Shown here: positions 44,074 through 54,603 of the stretch, piece by piece
How the letters are laid out: every line of letters starts with the position of its first letter
Position numbering within the stretch: position 1 is the stretch's first letter
Assembly: GCF_008364555.1 (NCBI RefSeq)
Contig: NZ_VTUC01000003.1
Coordinates: forward strand, 372,001-436,000
DNA length: 64,000 nt
Origin: Enterobacter vonholyi
GTDB lineage: Bacteria; Pseudomonadota; Gammaproteobacteria; Enterobacterales; Enterobacteriaceae
Direction of reading: 5' to 3'
Notes under the pieces: model-generated
Told to the model about the DNA's origin: nothing
The model's input: only the letters and a program-made list of their open reading frames with translations
Database searches by the model: none
Made by a program: the position numbers and the translations under genes

Positions 44074-47000
44074 TTACGCCTCCTCTTCACGTTTCGGGAA
44101 GCGGCTTTTGGTCCACAGCGCCAGGCGGTCAAACAGCAGGTAGATCACCGGCGTGGTGAAGAGGGTCAGCACCTGGCTCACCAGCAGACCGCCTACCATG
44201 CCGATACCCAGCGGACGACGGAGCTCCGCGCCGACGCCGGTGCTCAGCATCAGCGGCAGCGCGCCCAGCAGGGCGGCCAGCGTGGTCATCAGGATGGGGC
44301 GAAAACGCAGCAGGCAGGCCTGGAAAATCGCATCGCGCGGCGACATGCCCTGCTCGCGCTCGGCGGCCAGGGCAAAGTCGATCATCATGATGGCGTTTTT
44401 CTTCACGATCCCGATAAGCAGAATAATGCCGATGATGGCAATCACGTCCAGCTCGCTGCCCGCCAGCATCAGTGCCAGCAGTGCCCCCACGCCCGCCGTC
44501 GGCAGGGTAGAGAGGATGGTGATCGGGTGGATAAAGCTTTCATACAGCACGCCGAGCACGATGTACATCGCCACGACCGCCGCCACGATCAGCCAGATGG
44601 TGTTACCCAGCGCGGCCTGAAACGCCAGGGTGCTGCCCTGGAACTGGGTCTGAATATCGGACGGGAAGCTGAGATCTTTTTCCGCCGCCTGAATGGCCTC
44701 CACCGCTTCGCCCAGAGAATAGTTGTCCGGCACGTTAAATGAGATGGTGGTGGACGGGAACTGATCCAGATGGTTGATCGACAGCGGGGTATAGCGTTCT
44801 TCCACCGTGGCGATAGCGCTCAGCGGCACAATGCCGCCGTCTTTGCTGGTCAGGCGCACCGAGTCCAGCCCCGCCAGGCCGGGCGTGTTCTCCGTGTTGT
44901 GCTCCAGCACCACGCGGTACTGGTTCGCCTGGGTGTAGATGGTGGAGATCAGGCGCTGACCGAAGGCGTTGTACAGGGCGTTGTCCACGTCCGCCATGGT
45001 GATACCCAGACGGCTGGCGGTATCGCGGTTGACGTTAACGTACGCCGCCAGCCCTTTGTCCTGCCAGTCGCTGCTAACATCGGAGAGCTGGGGCAGGGTG
45101 TTAAGCTTGTTCACCAGCTGCGGCACCCAGGTGCTGAGGGCATCCAGCGTGGTGGCCTGCAGCGTGAACTGGTACTGCGTGCGGCTGACCTGCGTATCAA
45201 TGGTCAAATCCTGAATCGGCTGCAGGTAAAGCTCAACGCCCGGCACGCGCGCGACGGCGTTTTGCAGACGCTCAATGACGGCGTTGACGCGATCGTCGCG
45301 TTCATCCAGCGGCTTGAGGTTGATCTGCAGACGCGCGCTGTTGAGCGACGGGTTGGTGCCGTCGACGCCCACGTAGGAGGTCAGGCTCTCGACCGCCGGA
45401 TCCTTCATGATGATTTCAGACACCTGCTGCTGGCGCTGTGCCATATTGGCGAAGGAGACCGACTGCGGGGCCTGAAGCGTGCCCTGAATAATGCCGTTGT
45501 CCTGGATCGGGAAGAAGCCTTTCGGAATGAAAATCCACAGCATCACGCTGAGCGCCAGCGTGCCGAGCGCCACGCCGAGCGTTGCCCACGGATGGTTCAG
45601 AACTTTCGCCAGCACGCGACCATAGGCGGCAATAATGCGCTCGAACATGCGCTCGGAGGCGCGCGAAAAGCGGTTTTGCTTGCGCAGGGACTCGTGGCTC
45701 AGCATGCGGGCACACATCATCGGCGTCAGAGTCAGCGACACCACGGCGGAGATCAAAATGGCGACCGCCAGCGTCACGGCAAACTCGCGGAACAGCCGCC
45801 CGACGATATCGCCCATAAACAGCAGCGGGATCAGCACCGCAATCAGCGAGAAGGTCAGCGAGATAATGGTAAAGCCGATTTCCCCTGCGCCCTTCAGCGC
45901 GGCGGCCAGCGGTTTTTCGCCTTTCTCGATATAGCGCGAGATGTTCTCGATAACGACGATGGCGTCATCCACCACGAACCCGGTGGCGATGGTGAGCGCC
46001 ATCAGCGTCAGGTTATTGATCGAAAAATCGAGGAACACCATCACCGCAAAGGTGCCGACCAGCGAGAGCGGTACGGCGACGGCAGGAATAATGGTCGCCG
46101 GGACGTTACGCAGGAACAGATAGATGATCATAACCACCAGCGCAATCGCCAGCATCAGCTCAAACTGGGTGTCGGTGACCGACGCGCGAATGTTGGTGGT
46201 ACGGTCGGAAAGCACCTTCACGCTGACCGATTTCGGCAGGCTTTCGATCAGCTGCGGCAGCATGGTGCGGATGCTGTCGGCGGTTTCGATGATGTTCGCG
46301 CCCGGCTGGCGCTGCACGTTCATCACGATCGCCTGCTGCCTGTTGGCCCAGGCTCCCAGCCAGCTGTTTTCCGCACCTTGTTCTACGGTCGCCACGTCGC
46401 CCAGACGCACCGGCGCGCCGTTCTGGTAGGCGATAATCAGCTGACGATATTCGTCGGCGGACTGCATCTGGTCGTTCGCCGAGAGCGTCACGGCGCGGGT
46501 TGGGCCGTCCAGCGAGCCCTTCGCCGAGTTGACGTTGGCGTTGCTAATGGCGGTGCGGATGGTTTCACTGGTGAGCCCCAGCGCGGCGATGGCCTGCGCG
46601 TTCAGCTTGACGCGCACCGCCGGGCGCTGTCCACCCGCCAGGGTGACGAGGCCGACGCCGGAAACCTGAGAAATTTTTTGCGCCACGCGCGTTTCGACCA
46701 TGTCCTCTACCTGGGTCATCGGCATGGCGGAGGAGGTGACGGCCAGCGTCATGATCGGCGGATCCGCCGGGTTCACCTTGCTGTAGACAGGCGGGTTAGG
46801 CAGATCCGACGGCAGCAGGTTGGTGGCGGCGTTGATGGCGGCCTGCACCTCCTGCTCGGCGACGTCCAGCGACAGCGTCAGCTGGAACTGCAGCGTCACG
46901 ACGGATGCGCCGCCGGAGCTCTGGGAGGACATCTGTTTTAGCCCCGACATCTGGCCGAACTGGCGCTCAAGCGGGGCGGTGATGGCGGACGTCACGACAT

Positions 47001-47196
47001 CAGGGCTGGCGCCGGGATAGAGCGTCACCACCTGAATGGTTGGGTAATCCACTTCCGGCAGCGCCGATACGGGCAGGAAGCGATAGCCGATAATCCCGGC
47101 GAGCAGGATCGCCACCATCAGCAGCGTGGTGGCGACAGGACGGAGGATAAACAGGCGTGATGGCCCACCTGTAGAGCCTGGCGGCAGCACCTGCAT
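44074..47196 (-). CDS. mdtB: RND efflux pump inner-membrane subunit MdtB
   Basis: A 1040-residue RND subunit, same length as E. coli MdtB. The TM4 motif [20 protein letters not shown] is intact, and the C-terminal copy [18 protein letters not shown] is present. With MdtC it makes the B2C heterotrimer and is thought to supply proton translocation. Its ATG overlaps the mdtA stop (TGATG), so it is translationally coupled. Confidence 0.97.
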   Translation of the reverse strand: MQVLPPGSTGGPSRLFILRPVATTLLMVAILLAGIIGYRFLPVSALPEVDYPTIQVVTLYPGASPDVVTSAITAPLERQFGQMSGLKQMSSQSSGGASVVTLQFQLTLSLDVAEQEVQAAINAATNLLPSDLPNPPVYSKVNPADPPIMTLAVTSSAMPMTQVEDMVETRVAQKISQVSGVGLVTLAGGQRPAVRVKLNAQAIAALGLTSETIRTAISNANVNSAKGSLDGPTRAVTLSANDQMQSADEYRQLIIAYQNGAPVRLGDVATVEQGAENSWLGAWANRQQAIVMNVQRQPGANIIETADSIRTMLPQLIESLPKSVSVKVLSDRTTNIRASVTDTQFELMLAIALVVMIIYLFLRNVPATIIPAVAVPLSLVGTFAVMVFLDFSINNLTLMALTIATGFVVDDAIVVIENISRYIEKGEKPLAAALKGAGEIGFTIISLTFSLIAVLIPLLFMGDIVGRLFREFAVTLAVAILISAVVSLTLTPMMCARMLSHESLRKQNRFSRASERMFERIIAAYGRVLAKVLNHPWATLGVALGTLALSVMLWIFIPKGFFPIQDNGIIQGTLQAPQSVSFANMAQRQQQVSEIIMKDPAVESLTSYVGVDGTNPSLNSARLQINLKPLDERDDRVNAVIERLQNAVARVPGVELYLQPIQDLTIDTQVSRTQYQFTLQATTLDALSTWVPQLVNKLNTLPQLSDVSSDWQDKGLAAYVNVNRDTASRLGITMADVDNALYNAFGQRLISTIYTQANQYRVVLEHNTENTPGLAGLDSVRLTSKDGGIVPLSAIATVEERYTPLSINHLDQFPSTTISFNVPDNYSLGEAVEAIQAAEKDLSFPSDIQTQFQGSTLAFQAALGNTIWLIVAAVVAMYIVLGVLYESFIHPITILSTLPTAGVGALLALMLAGSELDVIAIIGIILLIGIVKKNAIMMIDFALAAEREQGMSPRDAIFQACLLRFRPILMTTLAALLGALPLMLSTGVGAELRRPLGIGMVGGLLVSQVLTLFTTPVIYLLFDRLALWTKSRFPKREEEA

Positions 47197-48398
47197 CAGG
47201 AGGTCGCTCCCTGTTTCGCCGGTTCAACCACTTCTACTTTGGCTCCTTCGGTCAGACGGTCAATACCGTCGGTGACCACGCGGTCGCCTGCGGAAAGGCC
47301 GGCGCTGATGACCACCGTCTGGCTGTCCTGAATTCCGGTTTTTACGAGATGCTTGCTGACCTTATTGTCGCTGTTAAGCACCCAGACAAAGTTACCTTCA
47401 TTACCCATCTGCAGTGCAGCGGTGGGGATCACCACCGCGTTCTCTTCGGTCGCGACCAGCATGCGCGCATTGACGAACTGGTTCGGGAAGAGGGCATCGT
47501 CCTGGTTATTAAAGCGCGCCTTCAGCTTGATGGTGCCGGTGGTGGTGTCGATCTGGTTATCCAGACTGAGCAGGGACCCTTCACTCAGTTTCTGCTTGTT
47601 GGTGCGGTCCCAGGCTTCCACCACCAGGCCTTTACCGGTTTTTTGCGCCTGCATGACGGTCGCGATATCGCTTTCCGGCAGGGTAAAGACTAAATCAATC
47701 GGGTGGGTTTGGGTGATCACCACGATGCCCGTGGTGTCGCCGCTGGAGATTTGGTTGCCGATATCGACCTGCTTCAGGCCGACGCGTCCGTCAATCGGCG
47801 CGGTGATGCGGCTCCAGTCCAGCTGCAGCTGGGCGCTGGCAACGGCGGCTTCGTCGGCTTTGATAGTGCCCTGCGTTTCGCTGACCAGCGACTGCTGGGT
47901 ATCAAGCTCCTGACGAGACACGAGGTTGGTTTTCACCAGCTGCTGGTAGCGCGCTAAATCCCGGCGGGCGTTGGCGAGCGTGGCTTTGTCTTTCGCGAGC
48001 TGTCCCTGCGCCTGGGCGAGGGCAACCTTAAACTGGCTCGGGTCAATTTCGGCCAGCAGATCGCCCGCTTTGACCTGCTGACCTTCCTGGAAGTGGATCG
48101 CGACGAGCTGGCCGTCGACGCGGCTGCGCACCGTGGCGGTATTGGCGGCGGTAATGGTCCCGAGACCTGTGAGATAGCGAGGAACGGCTTTATTCACCGC
48201 CGTCGCCGCCTGTACCGGCGCCAGGGCTCCGCCGCGCATGCCGTGACGCCCTCCGCCTGCCGGGCGCTGTGCCTGATTGCTGGCACCGGCGGGAGCTGCG
48301 GAGTTCGCGGATTGGCTGTGCCAGTACCAGGCGGCGGCAAGGGCCACCACAATGATGCCAGCGGCGATTGCCCAGCGGGGTTTGTTACTGCCTTTCAT
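47196..48398 (-). CDS. mdtA: RND efflux membrane-fusion protein MdtA
   Basis: A 400-residue periplasmic adaptor (E. coli 415). A single N-terminal anchor ([20 protein letters not shown]) is followed by a Gly/Ala-rich spacer, the lipoyl half-motifs ([20 protein letters not shown] and [16 protein letters not shown]), a coiled-coil hairpin between them (about 115-185), then beta-barrel and membrane-proximal domains. It joins MdtBC to an outer-membrane channel such as TolC. First gene of mdtABCD-baeSR; a BaeR-box-like site precedes it. Confidence 0.96.
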   Translation of the reverse strand: MKGSNKPRWAIAAGIIVVALAAAWYWHSQSANSAAPAGASNQAQRPAGGGRHGMRGGALAPVQAATAVNKAVPRYLTGLGTITAANTATVRSRVDGQLVAIHFQEGQQVKAGDLLAEIDPSQFKVALAQAQGQLAKDKATLANARRDLARYQQLVKTNLVSRQELDTQQSLVSETQGTIKADEAAVASAQLQLDWSRITAPIDGRVGLKQVDIGNQISSGDTTGIVVITQTHPIDLVFTLPESDIATVMQAQKTGKGLVVEAWDRTNKQKLSEGSLLSLDNQIDTTTGTIKLKARFNNQDDALFPNQFVNARMLVATEENAVVIPTAALQMGNEGNFVWVLNSDNKVSKHLVKTGIQDSQTVVISAGLSAGDRVVTDGIDRLTEGAKVEVVEPAKQGATS

Positions 48399-48459
48399 CG
48401 TTATACGTTCTCATCCTGAAGACTTCGGGGAATGATACTAGTTTAGTCAGCTAACACAG

Positions 48460-48477
48460 CGGAAAAATGGAGGAAAT
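48460..48477 (-). promoter_or_regulatory. BaeR-box-like site upstream of mdtA
   Basis: On the minus strand ATTTCCTCCATTTTTCCG matches 12 of 18 positions of the reported BaeR box TTTTTCTCCATDATTGGC, 62-79 bp upstream of the mdtA start. A possible -10 TAGTAT lies about 20 bp downstream (48435-48440) with only a poor -35, as expected for an activator-dependent promoter. Confidence 0.5.
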
Positions 48478-48517
48478 ATGGAAGACTGTCAGGAATGGTC
48501 TGAATGGAGGTAAACGC

Positions 48518-48544
48518 AAAACGGCAACATCCGCTGCCGTTTTT
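48518..48544. terminator. Terminator after yegD
   Basis: ACGGCA (48521-48526) pairs with TGCCGT (48535-48540), flanked by AAA on the left and TTTT on the right. Read on the minus strand it ends in CCGTTTTGCG, so it can stop the yegD transcript before mdtA. Confidence 0.65.
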
Positions 48545-48552
48545 GGTGTTTT

Positions 48553-48598
48553 ATCCCTCTCCCTGTGGGAAAGGGGCGGTGTGAGGGCACCAGGCCGC
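48553..48598. repeat. Palindromic interspersed element (copy 2, inverted)
   Basis: Read on the minus strand it is GCGGCCTGGTGCCCTCACAC, then CGCCCCTTTCCCACAGGGAG, then AGGG. This is the same element as at 12578-12622 and 57826-57871 with several changes. Confidence 0.7.
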
Positions 48599-48610
48599 AC
48601 CGCAACAACG

Positions 48611-49963
48611 CTAGCTAAACATCACCTGCGCCCAGCGCGCCAGCCCTGCTGTAACGGAACCAAAATCATCGCCCCCTGCAATCGGAATACCCGGCAGCTG
48701 TTCGGCCAGCGCTTTCTTAATCAGCGGTGAACGGGCGCTACCGCCGGTCAGGTAGATGACGTCCGGCTTCTCTTTGCCGTTCTCCAGCGCCAGCTGCACC
48801 TGTTCCAGAATGCGCTGCAGCGGCTGGGCAAGCGCCGTCTCCAGACCGTCCTGCGAAATGGCGGTGGCCAGTTCGTCGCTGATGAACGGCAGGGAGACCG
48901 CATGCTCGGCGCGGTCGGAAAGGGCGATTTTACTCTCTTCCGCGGTACGTACCACGCGGTAGCTCAGACGCTGGCGCCACACTTTATAGAGGAGGGCGAC
49001 TTTTTCGGCGTCCTGCGCGTCGCGAACCAGATCGTTAAGGAAGCGGCCGTTCGCGGTGCTGTAAAAATCACTTTGCGCAGGTACATCGTTGATAGCAATC
49101 GCATTCCACCACGGCAGGATCGGCAGGGCGATGCCTTTTTCCGTCTGACCGCCCATGCCGAGCAGCGGCATCAGGCTTTTGAATGCCAGCGCGATATCGA
49201 GATCGTTACCGCCTACGCGGCAGCCGCTGTGCCCGAGCAGGCTGTTTTCACGATCGCGACGGTTATGCCATTCGGGGCCCATCAGCAGCAGCGAGCAGTC
49301 CGTCGTGCCCCCGCCGATATCCACGACCAATACGCGCTTCTCTTCCGTCAGCGTGGCTTCAAAGTCCAGCCCCGCGGCAACCGGTTCATACTGGAATACC
49401 ACATCGCGGAAGCCTGCGCGGTGCGCCGCGCGTTCAAGGATCCCCTGCGCCTGCTGGTTGGCCTCGTCGCCGCCCAGCCCCTGGAAGTTGATCGGGCGGC
49501 CAATCACCGCCTGGGTAATCGCATCGGTGACCTGCGTCTGCGCCTGATTGCGAATATGCAGCATCATCGCGCACACCAGGTCTTCGAACAACGCGACCTG
49601 CTGCGGCTTCAGGCCGCTGGCGCCGAGGAAGGATTTTGGCGACTTAACGAAATAGACTTCTTCGTGATCTTCAATGTAGTGCCCGAGCGAAGAGAGGCCG
49701 AACTGCACGCTGGACGGCGTAACGTCGATATCTTCCTCACGGTTAAAGCTGACCGCCCGGCGCAGCAGCGCCTGGGTCTCCGCCGCCGTGGCCGGAACCT
49801 GATGGTGGCGGAACAGCCATTCGCTCACCGCTTCACGCGTCGGTGCGCAGAGCATAGACGGCAGCAGCGTGCTCTCTTTTTCCATTTTCAGGAGCCGTGG
49901 CTGCCCGTTTTGCATAATCGCAACCGAGCAGTTTGCCGTACCGTAGTCAAATCCAATAAACAC
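48611..49963 (-). CDS. yegD: Hsp70-like ATPase YegD
   Basis: A 450-residue protein, same length as E. coli YegD. It has the actin/Hsp70 nucleotide-binding fold: phosphate-1 motif FIGFDYGTANCSVA, phosphate-2 VLVVDIGGGTTDCSLLLMG, and the adenosine motif VIYLTGGSARSPLIKKAL. There is no substrate-binding domain and no DnaJ/GrpE partner nearby, so it is an atypical Hsp70 relative of unknown role. The start is taken as GTG 49963 with GGGGA upstream. Divergent from alkA. Confidence 0.92.
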   Translation of the reverse strand: MFIGFDYGTANCSVAIMQNGQPRLLKMEKESTLLPSMLCAPTREAVSEWLFRHHQVPATAAETQALLRRAVSFNREEDIDVTPSSVQFGLSSLGHYIEDHEEVYFVKSPKSFLGASGLKPQQVALFEDLVCAMMLHIRNQAQTQVTDAITQAVIGRPINFQGLGGDEANQQAQGILERAAHRAGFRDVVFQYEPVAAGLDFEATLTEEKRVLVVDIGGGTTDCSLLLMGPEWHNRRDRENSLLGHSGCRVGGNDLDIALAFKSLMPLLGMGGQTEKGIALPILPWWNAIAINDVPAQSDFYSTANGRFLNDLVRDAQDAEKVALLYKVWRQRLSYRVVRTAEESKIALSDRAEHAVSLPFISDELATAISQDGLETALAQPLQRILEQVQLALENGKEKPDVIYLTGGSARSPLIKKALAEQLPGIPIAGGDDFGSVTAGLARWAQVMFS

Positions 49964-50093
49964 GATGAATCCCCATGCCGGTGAGAAGGGGCGAGACTTT
50001 AACGAAATGTCCGCATGGCGACAACAGGAATATGAAAGCAAGGCGAAACAGGACCTTTCCGTTTATGCTGTGAAGAACCCAAAAGGAGAGACG

Positions 50094-50960
50094 ATGTACA
50101 CCCTGAACTGGCTTCCCCCTTACGACTGGCAGTGGATGTTTGGCTTTCTTGGCGCGCGTGCGGTGACGAGCATTGAAACCGTCACAAACGACTACTACGA
50201 GCGCAGTTTTGCCTGCGAAGGGCATCAGGGAATATTTCGCGTGACGCCGGATATCGCAGCCCATACGCTGACCGTGACGTTCAGTCCGGGGTTGATTCCG
50301 GTTGCGCAGGCATGTCTCGAGCGCATAGAACGCCTGTTCGATCTCTCCTGCAACCCGCAGCACATAGCGGATACGCTGGGCGATCTCGGAGCTGCAAGGC
50401 CGGGCTTACGTTTGCCGGGATCGATGGATGCGTACGAGCAGGGCGTCCGGGCGATCCTCGGGCAGCTCGTGAGCGTGGCGATGGCGGCGAAGCTGGCGTC
50501 GCGCGTGGTGGCGTTATGCGGCGAACCGGTGGCGGATTGCCCGGGGTATCTCTGCTTCCCCACGCCGCAGGCGCTGGCGGCAGCGGACCCGCTGGCGCTG
50601 AAAGCGTTGGGCATGCCCGTAAAACGCGCGGAGTCGCTGATTCATCTGGCGCAGTCGGTTATCGACGGAACGTTTCCGCTTTTCCCGCCCGTGAATATAG
50701 AAGAGGGGATGAAGGCGCTACAGCAGCGGCCGGGGATAGGGCGCTGGACGGCAAATTATCTGGCCCTGCGCGGCTGGCAGGCGAAAGATGTGTTTCTGCC
50801 GGATGATTACCTGATTAAGCAACGCTTCGCAGGAATGACGCCCGCGCAAATTCGTCGTTATGCCGAACGCTGGAAACCGTGGCGCTCCTACGCGCTGCTG
50901 CACATCTGGTATACCGACGGCTGGGCACCGTCAGTTGATGGCGAAATAGCTGGTGTTTAG
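50094..50960 (+). CDS. alkA: 3-methyladenine DNA glycosylase II
   Basis: A 288-residue HhH-GPD glycosylase (E. coli 282). The N-terminal AlkA domain (1-112; YTLNWLPPYDWQWMFGFLGA) precedes the helix-hairpin-helix LQQRPGIGRWTANYLALRG and catalytic Asp238 in VFLPDDYLIKQRF. It removes 3-methyladenine and other alkylated bases from DNA. In E. coli it is induced by Ada. ATG 50094 has AAAAGGAGAG upstream. The last 30 nt overlap the 3' end of dgcE convergently. Confidence 0.96.
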   Translation: MYTLNWLPPYDWQWMFGFLGARAVTSIETVTNDYYERSFACEGHQGIFRVTPDIAAHTLTVTFSPGLIPVAQACLERIERLFDLSCNPQHIADTLGDLGAARPGLRLPGSMDAYEQGVRAILGQLVSVAMAAKLASRVVALCGEPVADCPGYLCFPTPQALAAADPLALKALGMPVKRAESLIHLAQSVIDGTFPLFPPVNIEEGMKALQQRPGIGRWTANYLALRGWQAKDVFLPDDYLIKQRFAGMTPAQIRRYAERWKPWRSYALLHIWYTDGWAPSVDGEIAGV

Positions 50961-53900
50961 CAGAAGATCTAATGGCTGCGGCTCGGCGATAGTGTCGCCA
51001 TAGATAAAATCAATGCCGATGCCCGAGAGCGTATCCATCATGATGGGCTGATTACACGGCCCTGCTATGGTCTTCATTCCCAGACGCTGGGCGTGGCCCT
51101 GAACAATGGTCACCATCATCTCATCCATCAGATTACCATAGACGTTGCTGACCACCTCTGCGTCCAGCATCAGATAGTCGGCCATGTTCGGGCTCAGGTG
51201 CGTGAAGACGTTCATGTCGCGTCCTATCTGACTGAAGATCACACGGCAGCCCGCCTGGCGAAGCTTTTGCAGACCCCGCTGCAGGTTTTTATCCGGGCTG
51301 CACACCACGTCGGCAGAGATAACCAGATGCAGGAGACGGCCCGGCATGGGGCTTTTATCCAGCAGCTCGAGAAGTTCATCGACCAGCGTTACGCTGGCTA
51401 AACCGGCCTCAGAAAGCGGCAGTGCCACGCCCATGCCTTTACTGGCCACCTGCGCGGCGGAGGCACGGAAAAATTCACTAAAGATACGTCTGTCGAGGGC
51501 GTGCAAAAGCTCAGGCTCCGCCAGGCCCGAGCGGAAGGCATGCTCCTCCTGTACTTCACCCTGGCTGGTCCACAGGCGTAACGAAAGCAGCCAGAAATTA
51601 CTGCTTTCCGGGATGCGCGGGGAGGCGACGCTGCGGGCGATCATCATCAGATGATTGTCTTTAATCATGTGCCACTGTTCATCAAGCGACATCATGCTGC
51701 GCGTGTTGTGATCCCGCTCCTGCTGGGGTTCGTAAACCGTCACAGTACCGCGCCCGTTGTTTTTTGAGGCGTAACAGGCAATATCCGCCTGCGACATTAC
51801 CTCTGACGCCTGATGGTTATTTTCATCAATCAGCGTGATACCTGCGCTGGCGCCGATCCGGTGCAGGCGGCCTTCCCACATAAAGTGATAGTCGTTGATG
51901 GCATGAATCAGGCGACCGGCAATATAGCGCGCGCTTTCAATATTGCATTCCGGTAACAGTAACCCAAACTCATCCCCGCCCAGACGCGCCAGCACGTCGC
52001 TGGAGCGGAGCATGGTCAGCATCAGAGAAGAGAGTTCCCGCAGCAGGGCATCGCCCGCCGCATGGCCCGCCGTATCGTTGACGGCTTTAAAGCGATCGAG
52101 ATCGATAAAGACAAGGGCATGGCGCTGTCGCGTTTCGCGAACGGTCTGCAGGAGTCGTTTGAGATGATTTTCGAAGCTGACCCGGTTTGCCAGATGGGTC
52201 AGGGCATCGTGGGAGGCGCTGTAGCTCAGCTGGCGCAGCATTTTGCGCGACTCTGTCACGTCCTGAATCACGATAACCGAGCCAATATTCTGTCCATCCA
52301 GCGTGCTGAGCGGCGTAATGCTGTAATGAATATCAAAATTACCACCGGTACGGCAGTTCAGCACCACGTCCTGATCGATATCAGAACGGGACATATCGCC
52401 GCTGTGAATATTCTCCATCAGCGGCCCTTTTTCACCAAAGGTGATATGCAACACCTTCAGGATCGGCTGGCCGATAGCTTCGGTCTGCAGCCAGCCGCTC
52501 ATTTTCTCCGCGACCGGGTTCATAAAGGTGACGTTCATGTTGATATCGGTGCACAGCACCGCTTCACCGATAGAGTCGAGCGTGATGTGTAGCCGCTCTT
52601 TTTCCTGGAAAAGCGCCTCGTTAAGCTGCTTAACCTCGGTCATGTCCATGTTGATACCGAGCAGCCGTTCGACTTCGCCCTGCTTATTGAGCACCCGGTT
52701 CGCCAGGGAGCGAATATGGCGCACGCCTTCCTTCACGCGGATGCGGAATTCCAGCTTAAACGGCAGACGGGATATCAGCGAGTCCCGCAGCACCTTCTCA
52801 GCGTGGGCACGATCTTCCGGCAGCATCGTATCGTGCCAGAGCTGCCAGGTAGGCTTGATATGCGGCGGGATTTCATACAGCTCAAACATCCGCTTGTCCC
52901 AGCTGATGATGTCTGGCTCGAGATCCCACTCCCAGATGCCGATGCCGCCCGCTTCGTTAGCAAGCGTAATGCGCTCCATCAGGCGCTTATTGACCCACTC
53001 GGTCTGCTTCAGGTCGTTAATGTCTTCAATCTGGGCGATAAAGTAGAGCGGCGAGCCGTCGGCATGGCGCACGACGGAGACGGCAAGCAGCGCCCAGACC
53101 ACTTCCCCGTCGCGGGTGTAATAGCGCTTCTCGAGGGTGTAAGTGTTGATGTCGCCGTTGACCAGCTGTTCGAGCTGCTCCAGGTCGGTATTCAGATCTT
53201 CCGGCCAGGTGAGCTGCTGGAAGGTCAGCGACTGGAGCTCCGTCTGGCTGTAACCGAGGAAATTGCACAGCGCCTTGTTAGCCTGAAGCCATTTACCTTC
53301 GATGCTGACCAGCGCCATACCGATGGCGGAATACTCCATCGCATTGCGGAAACGCTCCTCGCTTTCGGTAATGTGCTTGCGCTCGGCGCGGAAGGCGTAC
53401 ATCACCATGGTCATCACGTTGGCAGGCAGGAGCAGCATCAGAAACGGCAGCCAGGGGGCGTTCAACATCGGCCCGACGTGCTGGGTTGTCAGCGCCACAG
53501 GGTTCCGGGCAATCATCAGCGACACAACCATCACGGTGACAAGAAACACCATGAACGCTTCCATTCGCGGCAAGCGCACCGCGCTCCACATAAGCAAAAC
53601 GATAACGCAGGTGAAAGGCCACGGCAGCCAGGTAATGGCTGCCCAACTGAGGGCCAGCGTCACGGCCAGGGTGGTCAGGGTTTCCAGCAGCAATCGTGGG
53701 TCACGGTGGCGCAGCAGATAATGCGGTTTAAACAACAGTCCCAGTGGTACCACCGCCAGCGCGCCAATGGCTTCAGACAACACCCAGACGAAGAAATTAC
53801 GCGCTGGTTCAGGGCCGGGCGCCAGCAGAGATACCAGGACGCCGCCCACCAGGGGCGGTATCACGGCGCTGCCGATGGCCACCCGGATCCAGTCATTCAG

Positions 53901-54260
53901 ATTCTGCAGCGGGTTGTACCACGGCAGCAATTTGCGCAGCAATAACGCACCGGTAAAGGCTTCAACCACGTTAATTGAGGTGTAGGTGAGGTTTATCGAT
54001 CCCCACGAAAACAGCATCCATGTGGCCAGAATATTGCCGAACGAACAGGCCAGGGCGATTCCCGGCCACATTTTTCCTGCATGGCGGTAAAACGCCACCA
54101 TCATAATGGCGGTGGGGAACCAGAGCGGGGCCAGCAGGGTGCCGAACCGGGTGAGCTCCAGCGAAAATAAGGTAAAGATAAAGGTGACCAGGCCCAGACA
54201 GACAAGTCGTATTAAAGGATGTGGGGTGGTAACCAAAACCCGCTGGTATTGTTTATTCAT
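50931..54260 (-). CDS. dgcE: Diguanylate cyclase DgcE (YegE), multi-sensor with degenerate EAL domain
   Basis: A 1109-residue protein (E. coli 1105). The N-terminal MASE1 membrane sensor (about ten segments, 1-300) is followed by three PAS/PAC modules (about 300-680) and a GGDEF domain with the intact active site RLGGDEFGLLL near residue 760. The C-terminal EAL-like domain (about 860-1109) lacks the EAL signature and has SQIGRD where DDFG would be, so it should not hydrolyse c-di-GMP. In E. coli DgcE heads the cascade that, with PdeR, DgcM and MlrA, turns on csgD. ATG 54260 gives MNKQYQRVLV; a start eight codons upstream is possible. Confidence 0.94.
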   Translation of the reverse strand: MNKQYQRVLVTTPHPLIRLVCLGLVTFIFTLFSLELTRFGTLLAPLWFPTAIMMVAFYRHAGKMWPGIALACSFGNILATWMLFSWGSINLTYTSINVVEAFTGALLLRKLLPWYNPLQNLNDWIRVAIGSAVIPPLVGGVLVSLLAPGPEPARNFFVWVLSEAIGALAVVPLGLLFKPHYLLRHRDPRLLLETLTTLAVTLALSWAAITWLPWPFTCVIVLLMWSAVRLPRMEAFMVFLVTVMVVSLMIARNPVALTTQHVGPMLNAPWLPFLMLLLPANVMTMVMYAFRAERKHITESEERFRNAMEYSAIGMALVSIEGKWLQANKALCNFLGYSQTELQSLTFQQLTWPEDLNTDLEQLEQLVNGDINTYTLEKRYYTRDGEVVWALLAVSVVRHADGSPLYFIAQIEDINDLKQTEWVNKRLMERITLANEAGGIGIWEWDLEPDIISWDKRMFELYEIPPHIKPTWQLWHDTMLPEDRAHAEKVLRDSLISRLPFKLEFRIRVKEGVRHIRSLANRVLNKQGEVERLLGINMDMTEVKQLNEALFQEKERLHITLDSIGEAVLCTDINMNVTFMNPVAEKMSGWLQTEAIGQPILKVLHITFGEKGPLMENIHSGDMSRSDIDQDVVLNCRTGGNFDIHYSITPLSTLDGQNIGSVIVIQDVTESRKMLRQLSYSASHDALTHLANRVSFENHLKRLLQTVRETRQRHALVFIDLDRFKAVNDTAGHAAGDALLRELSSLMLTMLRSSDVLARLGGDEFGLLLPECNIESARYIAGRLIHAINDYHFMWEGRLHRIGASAGITLIDENNHQASEVMSQADIACYASKNNGRGTVTVYEPQQERDHNTRSMMSLDEQWHMIKDNHLMMIARSVASPRIPESSNFWLLSLRLWTSQGEVQEEHAFRSGLAEPELLHALDRRIFSEFFRASAAQVASKGMGVALPLSEAGLASVTLVDELLELLDKSPMPGRLLHLVISADVVCSPDKNLQRGLQKLRQAGCRVIFSQIGRDMNVFTHLSPNMADYLMLDAEVVSNVYGNLMDEMMVTIVQGHAQRLGMKTIAGPCNQPIMMDTLSGIGIDFIYGDTIAEPQPLDLLLNTSYFAIN

Positions 54261-54603
54261 TACCGCTTTATCCAGAGACGCCATGCCGTCAGGGAAGATG
54301 TCCGAACGCGTGAATTTGATAATTTGGTTTATGCTAGTACAAACAATTTACAATTCATATGGTGACCGCTCAGAATTTGACACCACAGACTTATTAAATA
54401 GAAGCTCCGTGAAAAAAAACGGTTAAACGCTGAAAAAACGCTCATTTAAATTTCACTCAGGGAATAAGACGTCACTTTTAGGCCAGTCTCGCAGAACCTG
54501 TGCATTCGACTGGTATCACGCCCGCGAAATCCCTATAATTGCCGCGTTTGACGCTCCGGCGTCGTCCTTCCTTAACATCCAGGTTAATCAGGTCGCTAAA
54601 TTT
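54261..54603. other. Divergent intergenic region between dgcE and udk
   Basis: This gap of 343 bp has no convincing coding frame. It is AT-rich near dgcE, where it must hold that gene's promoter, and carries the TATAAT of udk at the other end. Confidence 0.6.
54534..54539 (+). promoter_or_regulatory. Consensus -10 box upstream of udk
   Basis: A perfect TATAAT lies 64 bp before the udk ATG. The expected -35 region (about 54511-54516, TGGTAT) is weak. Confidence 0.45.

Noticed and set aside
44770-46941. A 723-codon open frame on the plus strand
   Set aside because: It is entirely antisense to mdtB, whose protein is intact and conserved. Long antisense frames are common in GC-rich genes, and the translation is Arg/His/Gln-rich without any domain.
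48399-48610. Sib antisense RNA / Ibs toxin units near mdtA
   Set aside because: E. coli has such repeats in this part of the chromosome. I found no matching sequence here; the gap holds a promoter, a terminator and a palindromic repeat.
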